This document shows, piece after piece, positions 12,604 through 23,066 of a stretch of DNA of 64,000 bases. A program made the position numbers and the translations under genes. The stretch is taken from the NCBI GenBank assembly GCA_039090855.1, contig CM077007.1, forward strand, positions 17,347,515 to 17,411,514, given 5' to 3'. The notes beneath the pieces were generated by a model. It had not been told where the DNA came from. It saw nothing but the letters and a program-made list of their open reading frames with translations, and made no database searches. The first letter of the stretch is position 1. Every line of letters starts with the position of its first letter. This stretch comes from Macrothele yani. Its lineage: Eukaryota; Arthropoda; Arachnida; Araneae; Macrothelidae.

Positions 12604-12745
12604 ACTTTCATTTATTGAAGACAAAAGTAATTATTCATACGACACGGTAATAGGTATCACAAATGCTGTCTGCGTACGATAAATAAAATCATTAAAAGTT
12701 TGCCAAGTAAAACCAAATTTATTTACAAATTAAAATAATTTAAAA

Positions 12746-12788
12746 GCAAGAACTTTTGGGGCTCTCATGGCCCCATCATCTGGCTAAG
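12746..12788 (-). ncRNA. Hammerhead-like motif, left PLE copy (degraded)
   Basis: The minus strand shows stem I AGC, CAGATGA (U4 changed to A), one unpaired U, stem II GGGGC/GCCCC, AAAA (G12 changed to A), helix III word AGUUCU, cleavage position U, and stem I GCU. Stems I and II are intact, but two core bases are changed, so activity is unlikely. The right copy at 14313-14355 is damaged at a different base, which lets the ancestral core be inferred. Confidence 0.65.
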
Positions 12789-12926
12789 TGTCGTAGGAAT
12801 GCAGAGTCAATCATTATAAAGTACAAGTACCCATCATTCATTTCACCAATTCGTCTGAAGGAGATGCCAGATAACAAAAGTTAAAGTTACATTTAAAAAA
12901 AAGAAAAAAAAAAAAAAAAGAAGGAG

Positions 12927-13740
12927 CTACGTAGGTTCTTCAACATCTGGTTGTCCGGAGGGGGCAACCAGCCGTCTCCACTGGCTCGGAACATAGGCCG
13001 GGAGGTCAGAGTTACAGCAGGAGTCACCACATTTAATAATATAGAGGCTTTCAGTGAAAAAGGCAGTCCGTTTGTTAATAGTTGAGTTTAGGATTTTTGT
13101 GTTATTCCAATCAGGTACGTAACCCTCTTGATTAACAGCTGCTGTTAGGGCCGTGTTAGATGATCCTGATCGGAGTGCGTATTTGTGATCAGCCAGACGA
13201 ATGTTTAATGTCCGAAGTGTTGATCCAATGTAGAACATGTTGGTACCATTGTTTACCTGTTGAATCAATGGTATACAATAAACACCAGATTTAACCAGTG
13301 GTGATACCTTATCTTTATCATTTCTAATTAACGAAAAAATATTCCTAGTGGTTACACCGAATGAAAGATTGTGTCGATTGCATGCTTTCTTTATAATAGA
13401 CACAATAGGAGGGTAAAATTCGATCTTGCCAATGTACTTGGTTGGAGTAGTTGTAATTGGCAAAGTCGTAAGGTTTAATCTCTGGTGTTTAAGTAATAAT
13501 CTCCGGAAAAATTGGTCCGAGAACCCAAAAGAGCGGGCTAAGGTTAACACTCTATCCAGTTCATCAGATCTTGCTTTTCGGGTAGAGGAATGTGTGAACG
13601 TCCGTTTTATCAAAAAACGGAGTGCGGCTGCGTTGTGGTCAAAGGGATGAAACGAAGAAAAAAGGTATCATACAGGGGACAGAGGGCGGTTTGCGGTAAA
13701 CAGAATAATGAAGTTGGTGAGAGTTTAAATCTCGATTTAA
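12927..13740 (-). pseudogene. PLE left copy: linker and GIY-YIG endonuclease, 5'-truncated
   Basis: An open frame of 228 aa (12927-13613) continues upstream without a stop to about 13740 but has no RT. Residues 1-75 are the post-RT linker (RKARSDELDRV, then LLLKHQRLNLTTLP). GKIEFYPPIVSIIKKACNRH is the usual pre-nuclease motif. The GIY-YIG domain follows: SGVYCIPL, then NMFYIGSTLRTLNIRLADHK, the EHK-like helix, NTALTAAV, and the glutamate in FFTESLYII. The nuclease looks intact. In PLEs it nicks the target so that the RT can prime, but without RT this copy cannot move itself. It lies inside an intron, in the same direction as the host gene. Confidence 0.88.
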
Positions 13741-13741
13741 A

Positions 13742-14180
13742 CTCATTCGGTGAAACCACTAGGAATATTTTTTCGTTAATTAGAAATGATAGAGATAAGG
13801 TATCACCACTGGTTAAATCTGGTATTTATTGTATACCATTGATTCAACAGGTAAACAATGGTACCAACATGTTCTACATTGGATCAACACTTCGGACATT
13901 AAACATTCGTCTGGCTGAGCACAAATATGCACTCCGATCAGGATCATCTAACACGGCCCTAACAGCAGCTGTTAATCAAGAGGGTTACGTACCTGATTGG
14001 AATAATGCAAAAATCTTAAACTCAACTATTAACAAACGGACTGCCGTTTTTACTGAAAGCCTCTATATTATTAAATTTGGTGACTCCTGCTGCAACTCTG
14101 ACCTCCCGGCCTATGTTCCGACCCAGTGGAGACTGCTGGTTGCCCCCTCCGGACAACCAGATGTTGAAGAACCTACGTAG
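13742..14180 (+). pseudogene. PLE right copy: GIY-YIG endonuclease, 5'-truncated
   Basis: Near-identical inverted copy of the left GIY-YIG region. The frame at 13590-14180 starts in the junction DNA, and PLE-derived residues begin near GETTRNIFSLIRNDRDKVSP. It then reads SGIYCIPL, NMFYIGSTLRTLNIRLAEHK, NTALTAAVNQEGYVPDWNN, and the glutamate in VFTESLYII, ending PSGQPDVEEPT before a stop. It is shorter at its 5' side than the left copy. It is followed by a T-run, a hammerhead-like motif and the terminal region. Confidence 0.88.
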
Positions 14181-14312
14181 CTCCTTTTTTTTTTTTTTTT
14201 TGAGCTGTAACTTTAACTTTTGTTATCTGGCATCTCCTTGAGATGAACTGGTGAAATGAATGATGGGTACTTGTACTTTATTTATAATGATTGACTCTGC
14301 ATTCCTACGACA

Positions 14313-14355
14313 CTTAGCCTAATGATGGGGCCATGAGAGCCTCGAAAGTTCTTGC
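14313..14355 (+). ncRNA. Hammerhead-like motif, right PLE copy (one core change)
   Basis: The plus strand shows stem I AGC, CTAATGA (G5 changed to A), one unpaired U, stem II GGGGC with a one-base-damaged partner, GAAA, helix III word AGUUCU, U, and stem I GCU. Only one core base departs from CUGANGA/GAAA. Confidence 0.65.
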
Positions 14356-14489
14356 TTTTAAATTATTTTAATTTGTAAATAAATTTGGTTTTACTTTGCA
14401 AACTTGTAATGATTTCATTTATCGTACACAGACAGTATTTGTGATACCTATTACTTTCATTTATACTTTTACAACTCTCTACTTCTTGC

Positions 14490-14714
14490 CTGTAACAATT
14501 GTTTCCGCACCATCAGTATAGTAGTCAGGAATTTCTGTCAAAAGTCCTCCGAGAGTAGTTCCTTCCTTTAGTAGGAGAGGCGTCAGTGAAGATGGACGAC
14601 CTATAGTGGAAGGAGCATTGAGAAGGCGCTTCCGTTCCTGGGATAAATCTCGATGTCTCGCCAGCATGGATGCTCTGCTTTGGTACCTTCTGGTTGGTTT
14701 AACACTAGCTGCAA
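14490..14714 (-). CDS. TEX9-like gene, internal exon ending at a GC-AG donor
   Basis: Minus-strand exon of 225 nt. The acceptor is tttaggcag (14715-14716). The donor is ACAG/gcaaga, a GC splice site that matches the usual GC-AG consensus well. It enters in phase 1 and leaves in phase 1, which fits the acceptor of the exon at 2932-3014. The translation is basic and then hydrophobic: RYQSRASMLARHRDLSQERK, then TIGRPSSLTPLLLKEGTTLG, then LLTEIPDYYTDGAETIVT. The last stretch, followed by EVAVQFLNAQV from the next exon, parallels the TEX9 pattern LPEYIDD...TEAQIRFLKAKL. The entry phase does not fit the exon at 29269-29308 directly, so at least one exon is missing in between. A PLE pair has inserted 25 bp into the downstream intron. 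Confidence 0.75.
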
Positions 14715-14954
14715 CTGCCTAAACAATGTAAGAAAACATGGCAACACAAATTAAAAGCAAGACTATGGTACAATCATTTTCATAAACAAAAAGTCAGTCA
14801 CTTGTGGAATTAAACATTCAGCAGAAAATACTATAAAAAAATTGACAGTTTAAAAAGGAAAGAATGACAATATTTTAAAATTAAAGACTCATAGCCTATG
14901 AATCATGTTTATATTGTCACAAGTAATGATCCCAGAAACAAAAAAGAAAACAAT

Positions 14955-15290
14955 AAATCAATTAGAGACTATAACACAATTTATTATTAGTGACAACAGA
15001 ATGCAAGAGCCCTCTATTTTTTGCTTATGTGCTAGATATATGGATTATATTCTGTTTATAGCAGATATTATGAAAATACAAAATTACCGTAAACATTTTG
15101 AATTTTTAAAAATGATGAGAAAAAATCAATTAGAGACTATAACACAATTTATTATTAGTGACAACAGAATGTAAGAGCCCTCTATTTTTTGCTTATGTGC
15201 TAGATATATGGATTATATTCTGTTTATAGCAGAGATTATGAAAATACAAAATTACCGTAAACATTTTGAATTTTTAAAAATGATGAGAAT
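14955..15290. repeat. Tandem duplication, 168-bp unit x2
   Basis: The sequence from 14955 repeats at 15123 with only about two differences (GCAAGAGC vs GTAAGAGC; CAGATATT vs CAGAGATT). The high identity shows a recent local duplication. No gene is inside. Confidence 0.95.
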
Positions 15291-16021
15291 TGCTGATCAA
15301 GTTTGCTTTAGAGCTGCAAAACAAGAAGTTAAATTATCTTGATCTAAGTGGTGTATATTCAAGGCTAGCTGCGAAGCCCAGAGAATGCACAAATAAAAGT
15401 CTATTGGATATACACAAATAAATCAATTATCAATGGTATTAAGATATGTCGATGCTTTTGCTTAAAAAAAAATTGGATTCGCTTCTTTTAAGAGAATCAG
15501 TCTGGCGAGCGAAGATCAACGAGGCTCCTAGTGGAGGGATGGTGTCATCGTGACGGAACCAGCTCTACCAATCTTTGCTGTTTGACTCAAAGACTTGATA
15601 CAATTGCCAGCTAGCATTTCGACGACACTAAGGAGTGGGTAAACAGTGAATGGGCCATTGCTTTTGACATCGGTCTGCTCAGAAAAGAGAAGCCTTAGAC
15701 TTAGGACTACATTAGTGACTCGCATGCTCCCACCTGTAACAGCACGTGTTTCGTGAGAGTTGTTTCAGTTGTGTGAAGTGTCAATGAATCAAAATCAGTG
15801 ATATTATATCTTAAATTCGTGGCTTTGTTGGATTTGAACAGTTTTGATAAATTTTGTGGAAGCTTTCCTGAACATCTACTGTCAGAACTTAAAGAACCTA
15901 TGCTTCGAATTTTGATACAGTTCAACTAAAAAATGAACTGAAGGTGCTTTATTCCCTTGATGAATACAAAACAAAATCAGAAAGAGACATTACTTGTTAC
16001 ATGAAATTGAATAAATTGGAC
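15291..16021. other. Intronic sequence with a GC-richer block of unknown origin
   Basis: At 15490-15930 the base composition shifts, and two overlapping minus-strand ORFs (15528-15725 and 15707-15925) are open. Their translations, for example TVYPLLSVVEMLAGNCIKSL, were not recognised. On the minus strand, TTACAG/gtggga (near 15732) looks like a donor and ctgagcag (near 15678) like an acceptor, but no phase-compatible exon of the host gene could be built. It may be an exon missed here, a processed fragment or an unknown repeat. Confidence 0.3.
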
Positions 16022-16153
16022 ACATTGTGTTTAGTAGGGTGTACAAATTTGCAGACCTAATATTAACATTGTGTTTAGTGAGATGTACAAATTTGCAGAC
16101 CTAATATTAACATTGTGTTTAGTGAGGTGTACAAATTTGCAGACTTAATATTA
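16022..16153. repeat. Tandem repeat, 44-bp unit x3
   Basis: Three nearly identical 44-bp units begin ACATTGTGTTTAGT at 16022, 16066 and 16110, with one or two substitutions between copies. A minisatellite of recent origin. Confidence 0.95.
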
Positions 16154-18410
16154 AAGTTTCTATCAACAACTTCAACTGCCTAAGCAAGTTTTTTTGCATT
16201 AAGAAGAATCAAGACAAGGATATGTACACTTGAGAAACTTGGCTGTTTTGTCAATATAGAAAAACATTCTTTTTAAATATGAAAAAGTACACAGAAGAAA
16301 CATTTTATGAAAACATAACACTCAAGTTCACACAAAAGGAAAGGCAAATGGAGTTCATGTACAAATAAAGTATTCAAAAGATAAAGTGTTAAAATCCTAA
16401 TACTCATAATTATTTGGTGTTATGTTAGCAATAGCATGTACCTAAAATTTAGAAAAAAATACTTCTATTACTTAATAATTGAAAAATAAACTTTAAAAAA
16501 TAGCATTGGGGGCAGGGGAGGGGGAGGGGTGAGATAGCCCAGGTCTCAGACCCAAGATATACTACTGCTTGATCTATGAAATTTAATAATAAAATGTAAT
16601 GTCTGAATATATATATATATTAAATCTTGTTGACTGAATGAATTGTCTAAATTAAAGCTAATTTCTAGACGTTTAGGCAATGACGTTGTTAGCAATCAAC
16701 TAAGGAACCTATAATGCACAATTCTGTTCCTCTCCTTTGATACCCACAAAAAGTTTATAATTAAAAAAATATTTACAAAAAAATCACAAAACACCTAGAA
16801 AAATATCTTAAAAATAATTATAAAAGTAAATTTTTTTTTTTTAAATAGTAATAATTAAAGTTCAAAGGTTTGGGAGGAATGGTGATATTTGGGTATTATA
16901 ATACTCTTTGAACTCTTGGGAGCAGGGAAATGCCTCCCTGCTAACAAGAAGGGCATTTTAGTATTTTGGTCTGCACTGATAACTTGTAAAGGTTTTTTCA
17001 GAGCATTAATTCTGGTTTTTGAAGTCTACTCAAGGGCTTGAATTGTTCCCAACAGGAAGGTTCTAAAATTGGATGCTAGATGGCGCTGCAAAGGGCCTGC
17101 CCCTGAATTCAGTTGGTTCACCCCATAGATGTAGCAGTAAGTGCATTGTTGTTTTCAGGCATGGTAGGGATGTACTGTTTGCTCCTGCTACTTATTTAAC
17201 TTTTCTTTCAGGAATTATTTTAATTTGGGGGGGGCTGTTTTCACTACTTTCAAGCAGGCTATGAGCTTAGAATTAGTATCTTGCTTCATTCAAACCTTCT
17301 GTAGCATTTCATTCATCTTTTTGTATTGTTAGAAGTCATTTTAGTGGTTCTGAGCCTTCCTGTGGGCCAAATTATAAAAGAAGTTTGTTGTAAATATATT
17401 GCTGGTTATTGCCAAGCAAGACACAATCTTATCCCTTTTAACTGTAAGTAAGTCTTTTTATATGTTATAGGATTTGTGAGTTGCACTAAGATTAATTTGT
17501 TTTTTTTATATTTTCTTGTGTATATTGGGCTTAAAAATTGTTTTACTGGTGCTTGAATATTCATTTGGTATATTCATTTAAAATTACATTTTATTTTATT
17601 TTGCAGAATAATTTTTATTAAGCTTTTTAGCTGTGGGTATTGGGGATTTTGCTTTGCAACTATGTGACATGCAACTTAGTTTTCTTGTTCACTCTTAGAG
17701 TTACAACTGTACATTGCTCCTTGGGATTTATGTAACTCCTTTTCCTAAATTTGGCTGTTGCTAACTTTTCAATTTGGTTGGTTGCATTTTCTGGTTTTAA
17801 TTTTTGTTTATGATTATTTAAAAAAAAATTGGTACTTACTGGTTATTTTTCGGCTGGTAGTTTGTTTTCTTTTTTTTGTGACAAGTTTAAAGTATCCCTT
17901 TGGTACCATTTATTGGTAGGGTTTTTTATTAACTGGATTTGTGTTAAGGGAGTTTGGCTCTCTTTATTCATTTTTATTATTTTTTGTTGTGAGGCGGGCA
18001 AATGTGTTTTAGTTTGCTGGGTTCGGGTTTTTATTAGTAATCCCTTTTATTGACATTATTCCCCTAAATTTAATTGGTCCTTTTAGTAAACTAAAATAGA
18101 AGAAACCCACAATTCTCTGGTCTCAGTAGATTAGAGAGTGATTTTCTTGTTGCTTGCCCTTGACGAAGTTGACAAGGAGTCAGTCATTAATATGCTTCCC
18201 TGCATTCTTATGCTCGGTATTTTTTCATCACTTGAAGCTAGCCTAGTTCGGATGATGAATTTGGTGATTGCTGATCTTTTTTTTTTTTTTAGTTTAAAAT
18301 CTTGCTTTGTTTTACACTATTGTTATTTGATCTTTCTCTTATGCAGCCTCTGGCACTATGGAATTTCAAATTTGTTCAAAGGTTTTTGTTTATTCACTAT
18401 TTTGCTTTTG

Positions 18411-18446
<36 letters not shown>

Positions 18447-18796
18447 ACTAACACCAATAAAATATATTCAATATTTTCATCATCTTTCTCATATGATTAT
18501 ATGAAAGTCAATACAGCAAAGCAATTTGTAGAAACAATTAGTAGGTTGGAGTCTTCATAAAATTCAAAGCATGCACAGAATGCAGAATTAAAACCACTTC
18601 TTAAAAAAGACAATTATCCAATTTCAATAATCAATAACTTATTGGAAAGTAAAATAAAATTAAAAATTCTCCATTCAAGAATTTAAGTTAACTAAATGGG
18701 TTGCTGACCATGAGAGACATTTTGAAAAATTGATGAAAAAAAAATTCAAAATCAAACTTGGACCAAGCTTAGATGATAATAATAATAATAAGTCAG
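16154..18796. other. Intronic T-rich sequence, no gene recognised
   Basis: Strongly T/G-rich on the plus strand between 16900 and 18400, with long hydrophobic ORFs that reflect composition. The complementary strand is A-rich and could be an old retroelement 5' region, but no domain is recognisable. A (TA)n run lies at 18412-18442. An (ATA)n run at 18772-18790 just precedes the R2-like LINE and resembles that family's 3' tail. Confidence 0.35.
18412..18442. repeat. (TA)n microsatellite
   Basis: Uninterrupted TA dinucleotide run of about 31 bp. Confidence 0.98.
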
Positions 18797-19108
18797 AGGT
18801 CTGACTCAGAGGGAGTACATCAAGAGAGTACAAAAAATATTGAAATCAAAACTAAATGGTGCAAATACAATCAAAGCCATAAACACATGGGCCATTCCAG
18901 TAATCAGATACCCAGCTGGAATAATTGATTGGACCCAAAGTGAATTATTAATAGAAATACTGGATTGGAAAACTCAAAAGTTATTGAACATGCACCATGC
19001 ACTCCATCCAAAAAGTGATGTTAACCGATTTACCTCAGAATATTGGAGGAGAGGACCACTACAAGTAACAGGTAGTAGAGGAAGAAAAAGAAGCTTGAAT
19101 GATTATGT
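18797..19108 (+). pseudogene. R2-like non-LTR retrotransposon, first part (end of RT/thumb)
   Basis: From about 18800 the plus strand reads LTQREYIKRVQKILKSKLNG, then IKAINTWAIPVIRYPAGIID, then LNMHHALHPKSDVNRF. This is the well-conserved region after the RT in R2/NeSL-type elements common in invertebrates. The copy is 5'-truncated. The reading continues after a 1152-bp insertion (19109-20260) with NDYVNRS at 20261, where the interrupted SLNDYV word is duplicated as the TSD. Confidence 0.85.
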
Positions 19109-20260
19109 TTCAATTTACTTCCGATATTGGAGGTTATATTTTAACGTGCATTAATGCATTTGCATTTTTGAACTTCACTTTTAGTTGGTAAAGTTCGATG
19201 AACACTTACTTCACTTTTAGTTGGTAAAGTTCGATGAACACTTACCGCACGTGGGGCTTGGCTTTCAATTCATATTTTCGTTATGTGGATGCGGCACGGG
19301 GTTGTTGTTTTTTTTTCCATTTGGCCACGGTTCACTTCTTTTTTTTTTTTTCCGTTGGAATTATTTTGCCTCATCACCAAATGAGTTTTCCTTTGCTGCA
19401 TCCTCATTTACTTCAATATTTATTCTTAACCCGAGTACTTTCGGTACTACTACTATACCGTCTTCGAGGGGACATTTTGCTCCAACTAGCACGGACCGTG
19501 TCAGCTGGGCATTTCAGTGGTTCTCGCGGGCTGCTTCTGTCATCTGCTATCGCTTCTTCTTGGGCGTTGTGGCGCCATCTCTTGTTGGTCAGTGATCTCC
19601 TTTTTTTTTTTTTTTTTTTTCCTTTTTCGAACTTTTTCTTTTTTTGCTCAATTTTAATTAAATTTCTCCAGCTGTTTCTCAAATTATTAGGGTCATTGTG
19701 GTTGCAAACATTTGTCCTATTTTTTTCAATCATTACCGACTCTGCTATTCTGAGGTGTTTTTCGGATTTACAGCTTTTAATGATTTTTATATTTTCGAAG
19801 AAAAAGTTCGAAAAAGGAGATCACTGACCAACAAGAGATGGCGCCACAACGCCCAAGAAGAAGCGATAGCAGATGACAGAAGCAGCCCGCGAGAACCACT
19901 GAAATGCCCAGCTGACACGGTCCGTGCTAGTTGGAGCAAAATGTCCCCTCGAAGACGGTATAGTAGTAGTACCGAAAGTACTCGGGTTAAGAATAAATAT
20001 TGAAGTAAATGAGGATGCAGCAAAGGAAAAACTCATTTGGTGATGAGGCAAAATAATTCCAACGGAAAAAAAAAGAAGTGAACCGTGGCCAAATGGAAAA
20101 AAAAACAACAACCCCGTGCCGCATCCACATAACGAAAATATGAATTGAAAGCCAAGCCCCACGTGCGGTAAGTGTTCATCGAACTTTACCAACTAAAAGT
20201 GAAGTAAGTGTTCATCGAACTTTACCAACTAAAAGTGAAGTTCAAAAATGCAAAAAAAAA
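19109..20260. mobile_element. Retroposed palindromic insertion with 14-bp TSD and A-tail
   Basis: The insertion is flanked by a perfect 14-bp duplication, TTGAATGATTATGT (19095-19108 and 20261-20274), and ends in A9 at 20252-20260. A TSD of this length with an A-tail is the mark of LINE-driven target-primed reverse transcription. The insert is mostly a giant palindrome: arms of about 460 bp (19160-19640 and 19799-20254) around a loop of about 160 bp. Each arm starts with two copies of a 36-bp direct repeat (19172-19207 and 19208-19243 at left). ORFs in the arms mirror each other and are not genes. The arms are GC-rich compared with the loop. The source family was not recognised. Confidence 0.85.
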
Positions 20261-21264
20261 TTGAATGATTATGTCAACAGAAGCACAAATATGCTACTTC
20301 TGGCAGTGAATAATGAAAATATATCAAAAACAACAGAAAACAAGGCTGAATACAAGAAAAAGCAGTTTGAAAGCAGATTAGATGGCTGGAAGAATAAGCC
20401 ACTGCATGGACAATTTCTAAAGAATATTGATGGAAAAAGTGACAACAACTTGACTTGGGCATGGTTGAAATTGGGTTCTATCAAGAAAGAAAAAGAAGGT
20501 CTGATTTTCACTGCACAAGAACAGGCATTGCAAACAAATGTTATGAAGGCTAAAATCCAGAAAGTCAGTGATAATCCAAAGTGTCGACTTTGTCAGGAAA
20601 AAGATTAAACTGTGTCTCATCTTATATGTGAATGTAGAAAAATTGCACAGACAGATTACAAAGCTAGACATGACAGGGTTGCAAAATTGATTCACTGGTC
20701 ATTATGCAGAAAGCACAATCTCCCAGCATCGAAAAACTCATGGGAACATCAGGCTGAGAAAGTCATAGAAAATGATCATGTCAAGATCTTGTCGGATTTT
20801 CGAATTCAAACCAATTGACACGTAAAACATAATACACCAAACACAACAGTCATAGAAAATCGGAAAGTCTGGATAATTGATATAGCGATCCCTGAAGATG
20901 CCAGAGTCGATGAAAAAGAACTGGAAAAAATGACTAAATATAGAGACCTGGCCATAGAAGTTACCTGGTTATGGACTAAACACACAACGGTAGTCCTCAT
21001 TGTCATCGAGGTACTTAGAACAATGTCAAAAGCATTTATGGATCATTATGAAAAATTGAAGCTTTTTGATATACCACCTAGAGAACTGCAGAAGACAGCT
21101 TTACGTGGGACATCATATATTTTATGCCGATTCTTGACTGATACCTAGGTCTCCGGTGGAAACTCTTATCAGCTCAACACCAGTGAATGATAATTTTGGT
21201 GTTTATGTTTGATTGTCATAGGCTGTGCTTTGTATATTTCAAATAAAGAAGATAATAATTCCTC
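20261..21264 (+). pseudogene. R2-like non-LTR retrotransposon, second part (CCHC finger and endonuclease)
   Basis: This continues the LINE interrupted at 19108. The first frame (20261-20608) includes LHGQFLKNIDGKSDNNLTWA and ends in CRLCQEKD. After a stop it continues TVSHLICECRKIAQTDYKAR, which gives the C-x2-C-x7-H-x4-C finger typical of R2/R4/NeSL elements. Next come IHWSLCRKHNL, then the restriction-like endonuclease region with KVWIIDIAIPEDARVDEKE. The RPD part of its PD-(D/E)XK site is mutated (NTPN). The end is ALRGTSYILCRFLTDT and a stop at 21148. A 3' end with AATAAA and an ATA-rich tail follows near 21241-21264. At least two stops show it is dead. Confidence 0.88.
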
Positions 21265-21289
21265 CTCAATCTTAAACAAAAAGATAACA

Positions 21290-21560
21290 TTCTACAAGAC
21301 GGAGTATTTAAACGATCTTCTAAACTTCCATACACACGCAAAACAGGAATGCAACTGAGAACTGGTGCAGCAGGACATTAGGCAGCAATTAAAAATATCA
21401 CATATAAAACAAGGTCAGCCTGATGTGTTGAAAAAACTGTATATTCTAAAAAACTGAGGTTTTTCAAAAATAATTGGATGTCAATAGACTTTTTCAAATG
21501 GAAAAGAGAAGGATTGGAAATAGAGAAGAAAGAAGGAGCCATAATACATGACCACCAAAG
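21290..21560 (+). pseudogene. Possible PLE GIY-YIG fragment
   Basis: A broken plus-strand translation has TGMQLRTGAAGH, AAIKNITYKTRSA and FKWKREGLEIEKKEGA. It parallels the order of a PLE nuclease (TGR-x-L-x-TR...EH-x-AIKN...R-x-EALEI) and the better fragment at 30190-30400. No RT or hammerhead was found next to it. Weak but consistent. Confidence 0.35.
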
Positions 21561-21639
21561 GTGGTTATTATTGGGTCATCCAGAAAATACATGCCAAATT
21601 TGCATGGCTTGTTGATGATTGGTCACCACATGACACTGT

Positions 21640-22110
21640 CATTATATGTAGATGAGGCATCTAAATAAAACGATGTGTGAGAAGTCCATGTATCAGTTTG
21701 TGGTGGAAGCTGCATAAAAGGACTAAACGCAATGCAAGCTGCACAGAAAATATGTGGTGTGTACAGGGACACTGCTGTAGCAGACATAACAGTTTGCAAG
21801 TGGTTTGCCAGATTTTGTGAAGGAAACTTTAACCTGGAAGATGAAGAGCTTCAGGGAGGGCCTTGTGCCTCTGATAAGGATTAGCTCCATGCACAGTTGG
21901 GGACCAACTCCCATCAAACAACATGAAATTTAGCAAAGGCACTCAACCAATCAAAATCCACCATCCACGAACACCTCCAGAAGCTTGGCTATATCAGTCA
22001 GTATGATGTATGGGGTCCCACAAAATTTGTCCAAGAGAAACATTGGGTTGATGCATAAATTCATGCTGTTTTTTACACCACACTACAGGAATGTATTACA
22101 TCAGAAGGGA
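21640..22110 (+). pseudogene. Mariner transposase relic, N-terminal half
   Basis: The plus-strand translation reads NAMQAAQKICGVYRDTAVAD, then VCKWFARFCEGNFNLEDEEL, then SKSTIHEHLQKLGYISQYDV. This is the double helix-turn-helix DNA-binding half of a mariner transposase. It contains three stops. It breaks off just where an opposite-strand mariner starts (about 22115). A plus-strand mariner catalytic half resumes after that element (about 25090), so the two may be halves of one interrupted copy (inference). Confidence 0.75.
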
Positions 22111-23066
22111 AAACAGAATAAATCAACTATGTATCCCCCCTCCCCATTGTTTACGATGGTGTTGCAACGTCTGGATAGGTCTGCAATGCCATTCTTGAAA
22201 AACGTGCAGGTTTTGCTGTGAGGAAATCATCAAGGAAATTCTGGACATCAACATCATTGTTGAATGTTCTGCCATGGAGTGCATTTGACAGAGATCGGTA
22301 CAGGTTATAATCTGAAGGGGCGACATCTGGGGAATAGGCCGGATGTGGAAGGATCTCCCATTTCATGTCCTGAATGTCCATTTTGCTCATGTCTGCACTA
22401 TGAGGACATGCTTTATCATGTTTGTTGAAGGACACCATTGTGCTGATGTGACCGTTTCTGCTGAATTGCTCCCTCCACACAATGGAGTTGCTCACAATAG
22501 AGTGCAGCGTTGATGGTCTGATTCCTTGGCAGCATTTCCCAGTGAATAATGCCTTCCATGTCCCACCAGACACACAACATGATCGTCGCAGGATGAAGGT
22601 CATGTTTTGGACGTGGTGTGGCAGTCTTGTTTGGGTTTAGCCATTCCCTCCGATGCCTGAAATTCATGTACAGGCACCACTTTTCATCTCCAGTAACAAT
22701 ACGTGACAGAAAGGGTTTGTGTTGCTGAGAACATTTGCGATAATGGGTGAACAAGGAACCACATATGTCAACATGCTGATGCTTCTTGTCCTCGGCGAGA
22801 GTGTGAGGCACCCCAGACCCCAATTTCTGGACTTTTCCCATGTGTTTCAGGTGTTGCACCACTGTGGCCTGATCACAGTCCATCTCAGTGGCCAATTCGC
22901 ATGTGGTCTGATGGGGATCCAGAAAAGTGGCCCGGCACATTTCGCCCCCGGCACATCTCGCCCCCAGTAGATAATGAGTAGGCTACAAAAATTTTAATAA
23001 TACACCTAATTTTTTAATAACTCTAATTTATTTTGTTTTAATAGAATACATGCACATTATTATTGT

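Larger units (their letters stand above)
12616..14452. mobile_element. Head-to-head pair of 5'-truncated Penelope-like copies, 12-bp TSD
   Basis: Two copies of one PLE family are joined at their truncated 5' ends near 13740, with tails outward. The left copy is on the minus strand and the right copy on the plus strand. The arms are close inverted repeats of about 700 bp, including the GIY-YIG coding end, an A- or T-run, a hammerhead-like motif and the terminal region. The pair is bounded by a perfect 12-bp duplication, ACTTTCATTTAT, at 12604-12615 and 14453-14464, so it entered in one event. Its right edge lies 25 bp from the donor of the exon at 14490. Confidence 0.9.

Noticed and set aside
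17829..18560. Hydrophobic ORFs that look like membrane proteins or mitochondrial fragments
   Set aside because: The plus strand is T/G-rich here, which yields Phe/Leu/Val-rich frames by chance. No mitochondrial protein motif could be matched.
19221..20192. Several ORFs of 78-197 aa on both strands at 19.2-20.2 kb
   Set aside because: They are mirror images produced by the palindrome arms (the same peptide is read from both strands). Translations are low-complexity Phe/Lys runs with no domain.
22151..22603. 150-aa minus ORF as an intact gene
   Set aside because: It joins out-of-frame and in-frame parts of the mariner; family motifs change frame inside it.
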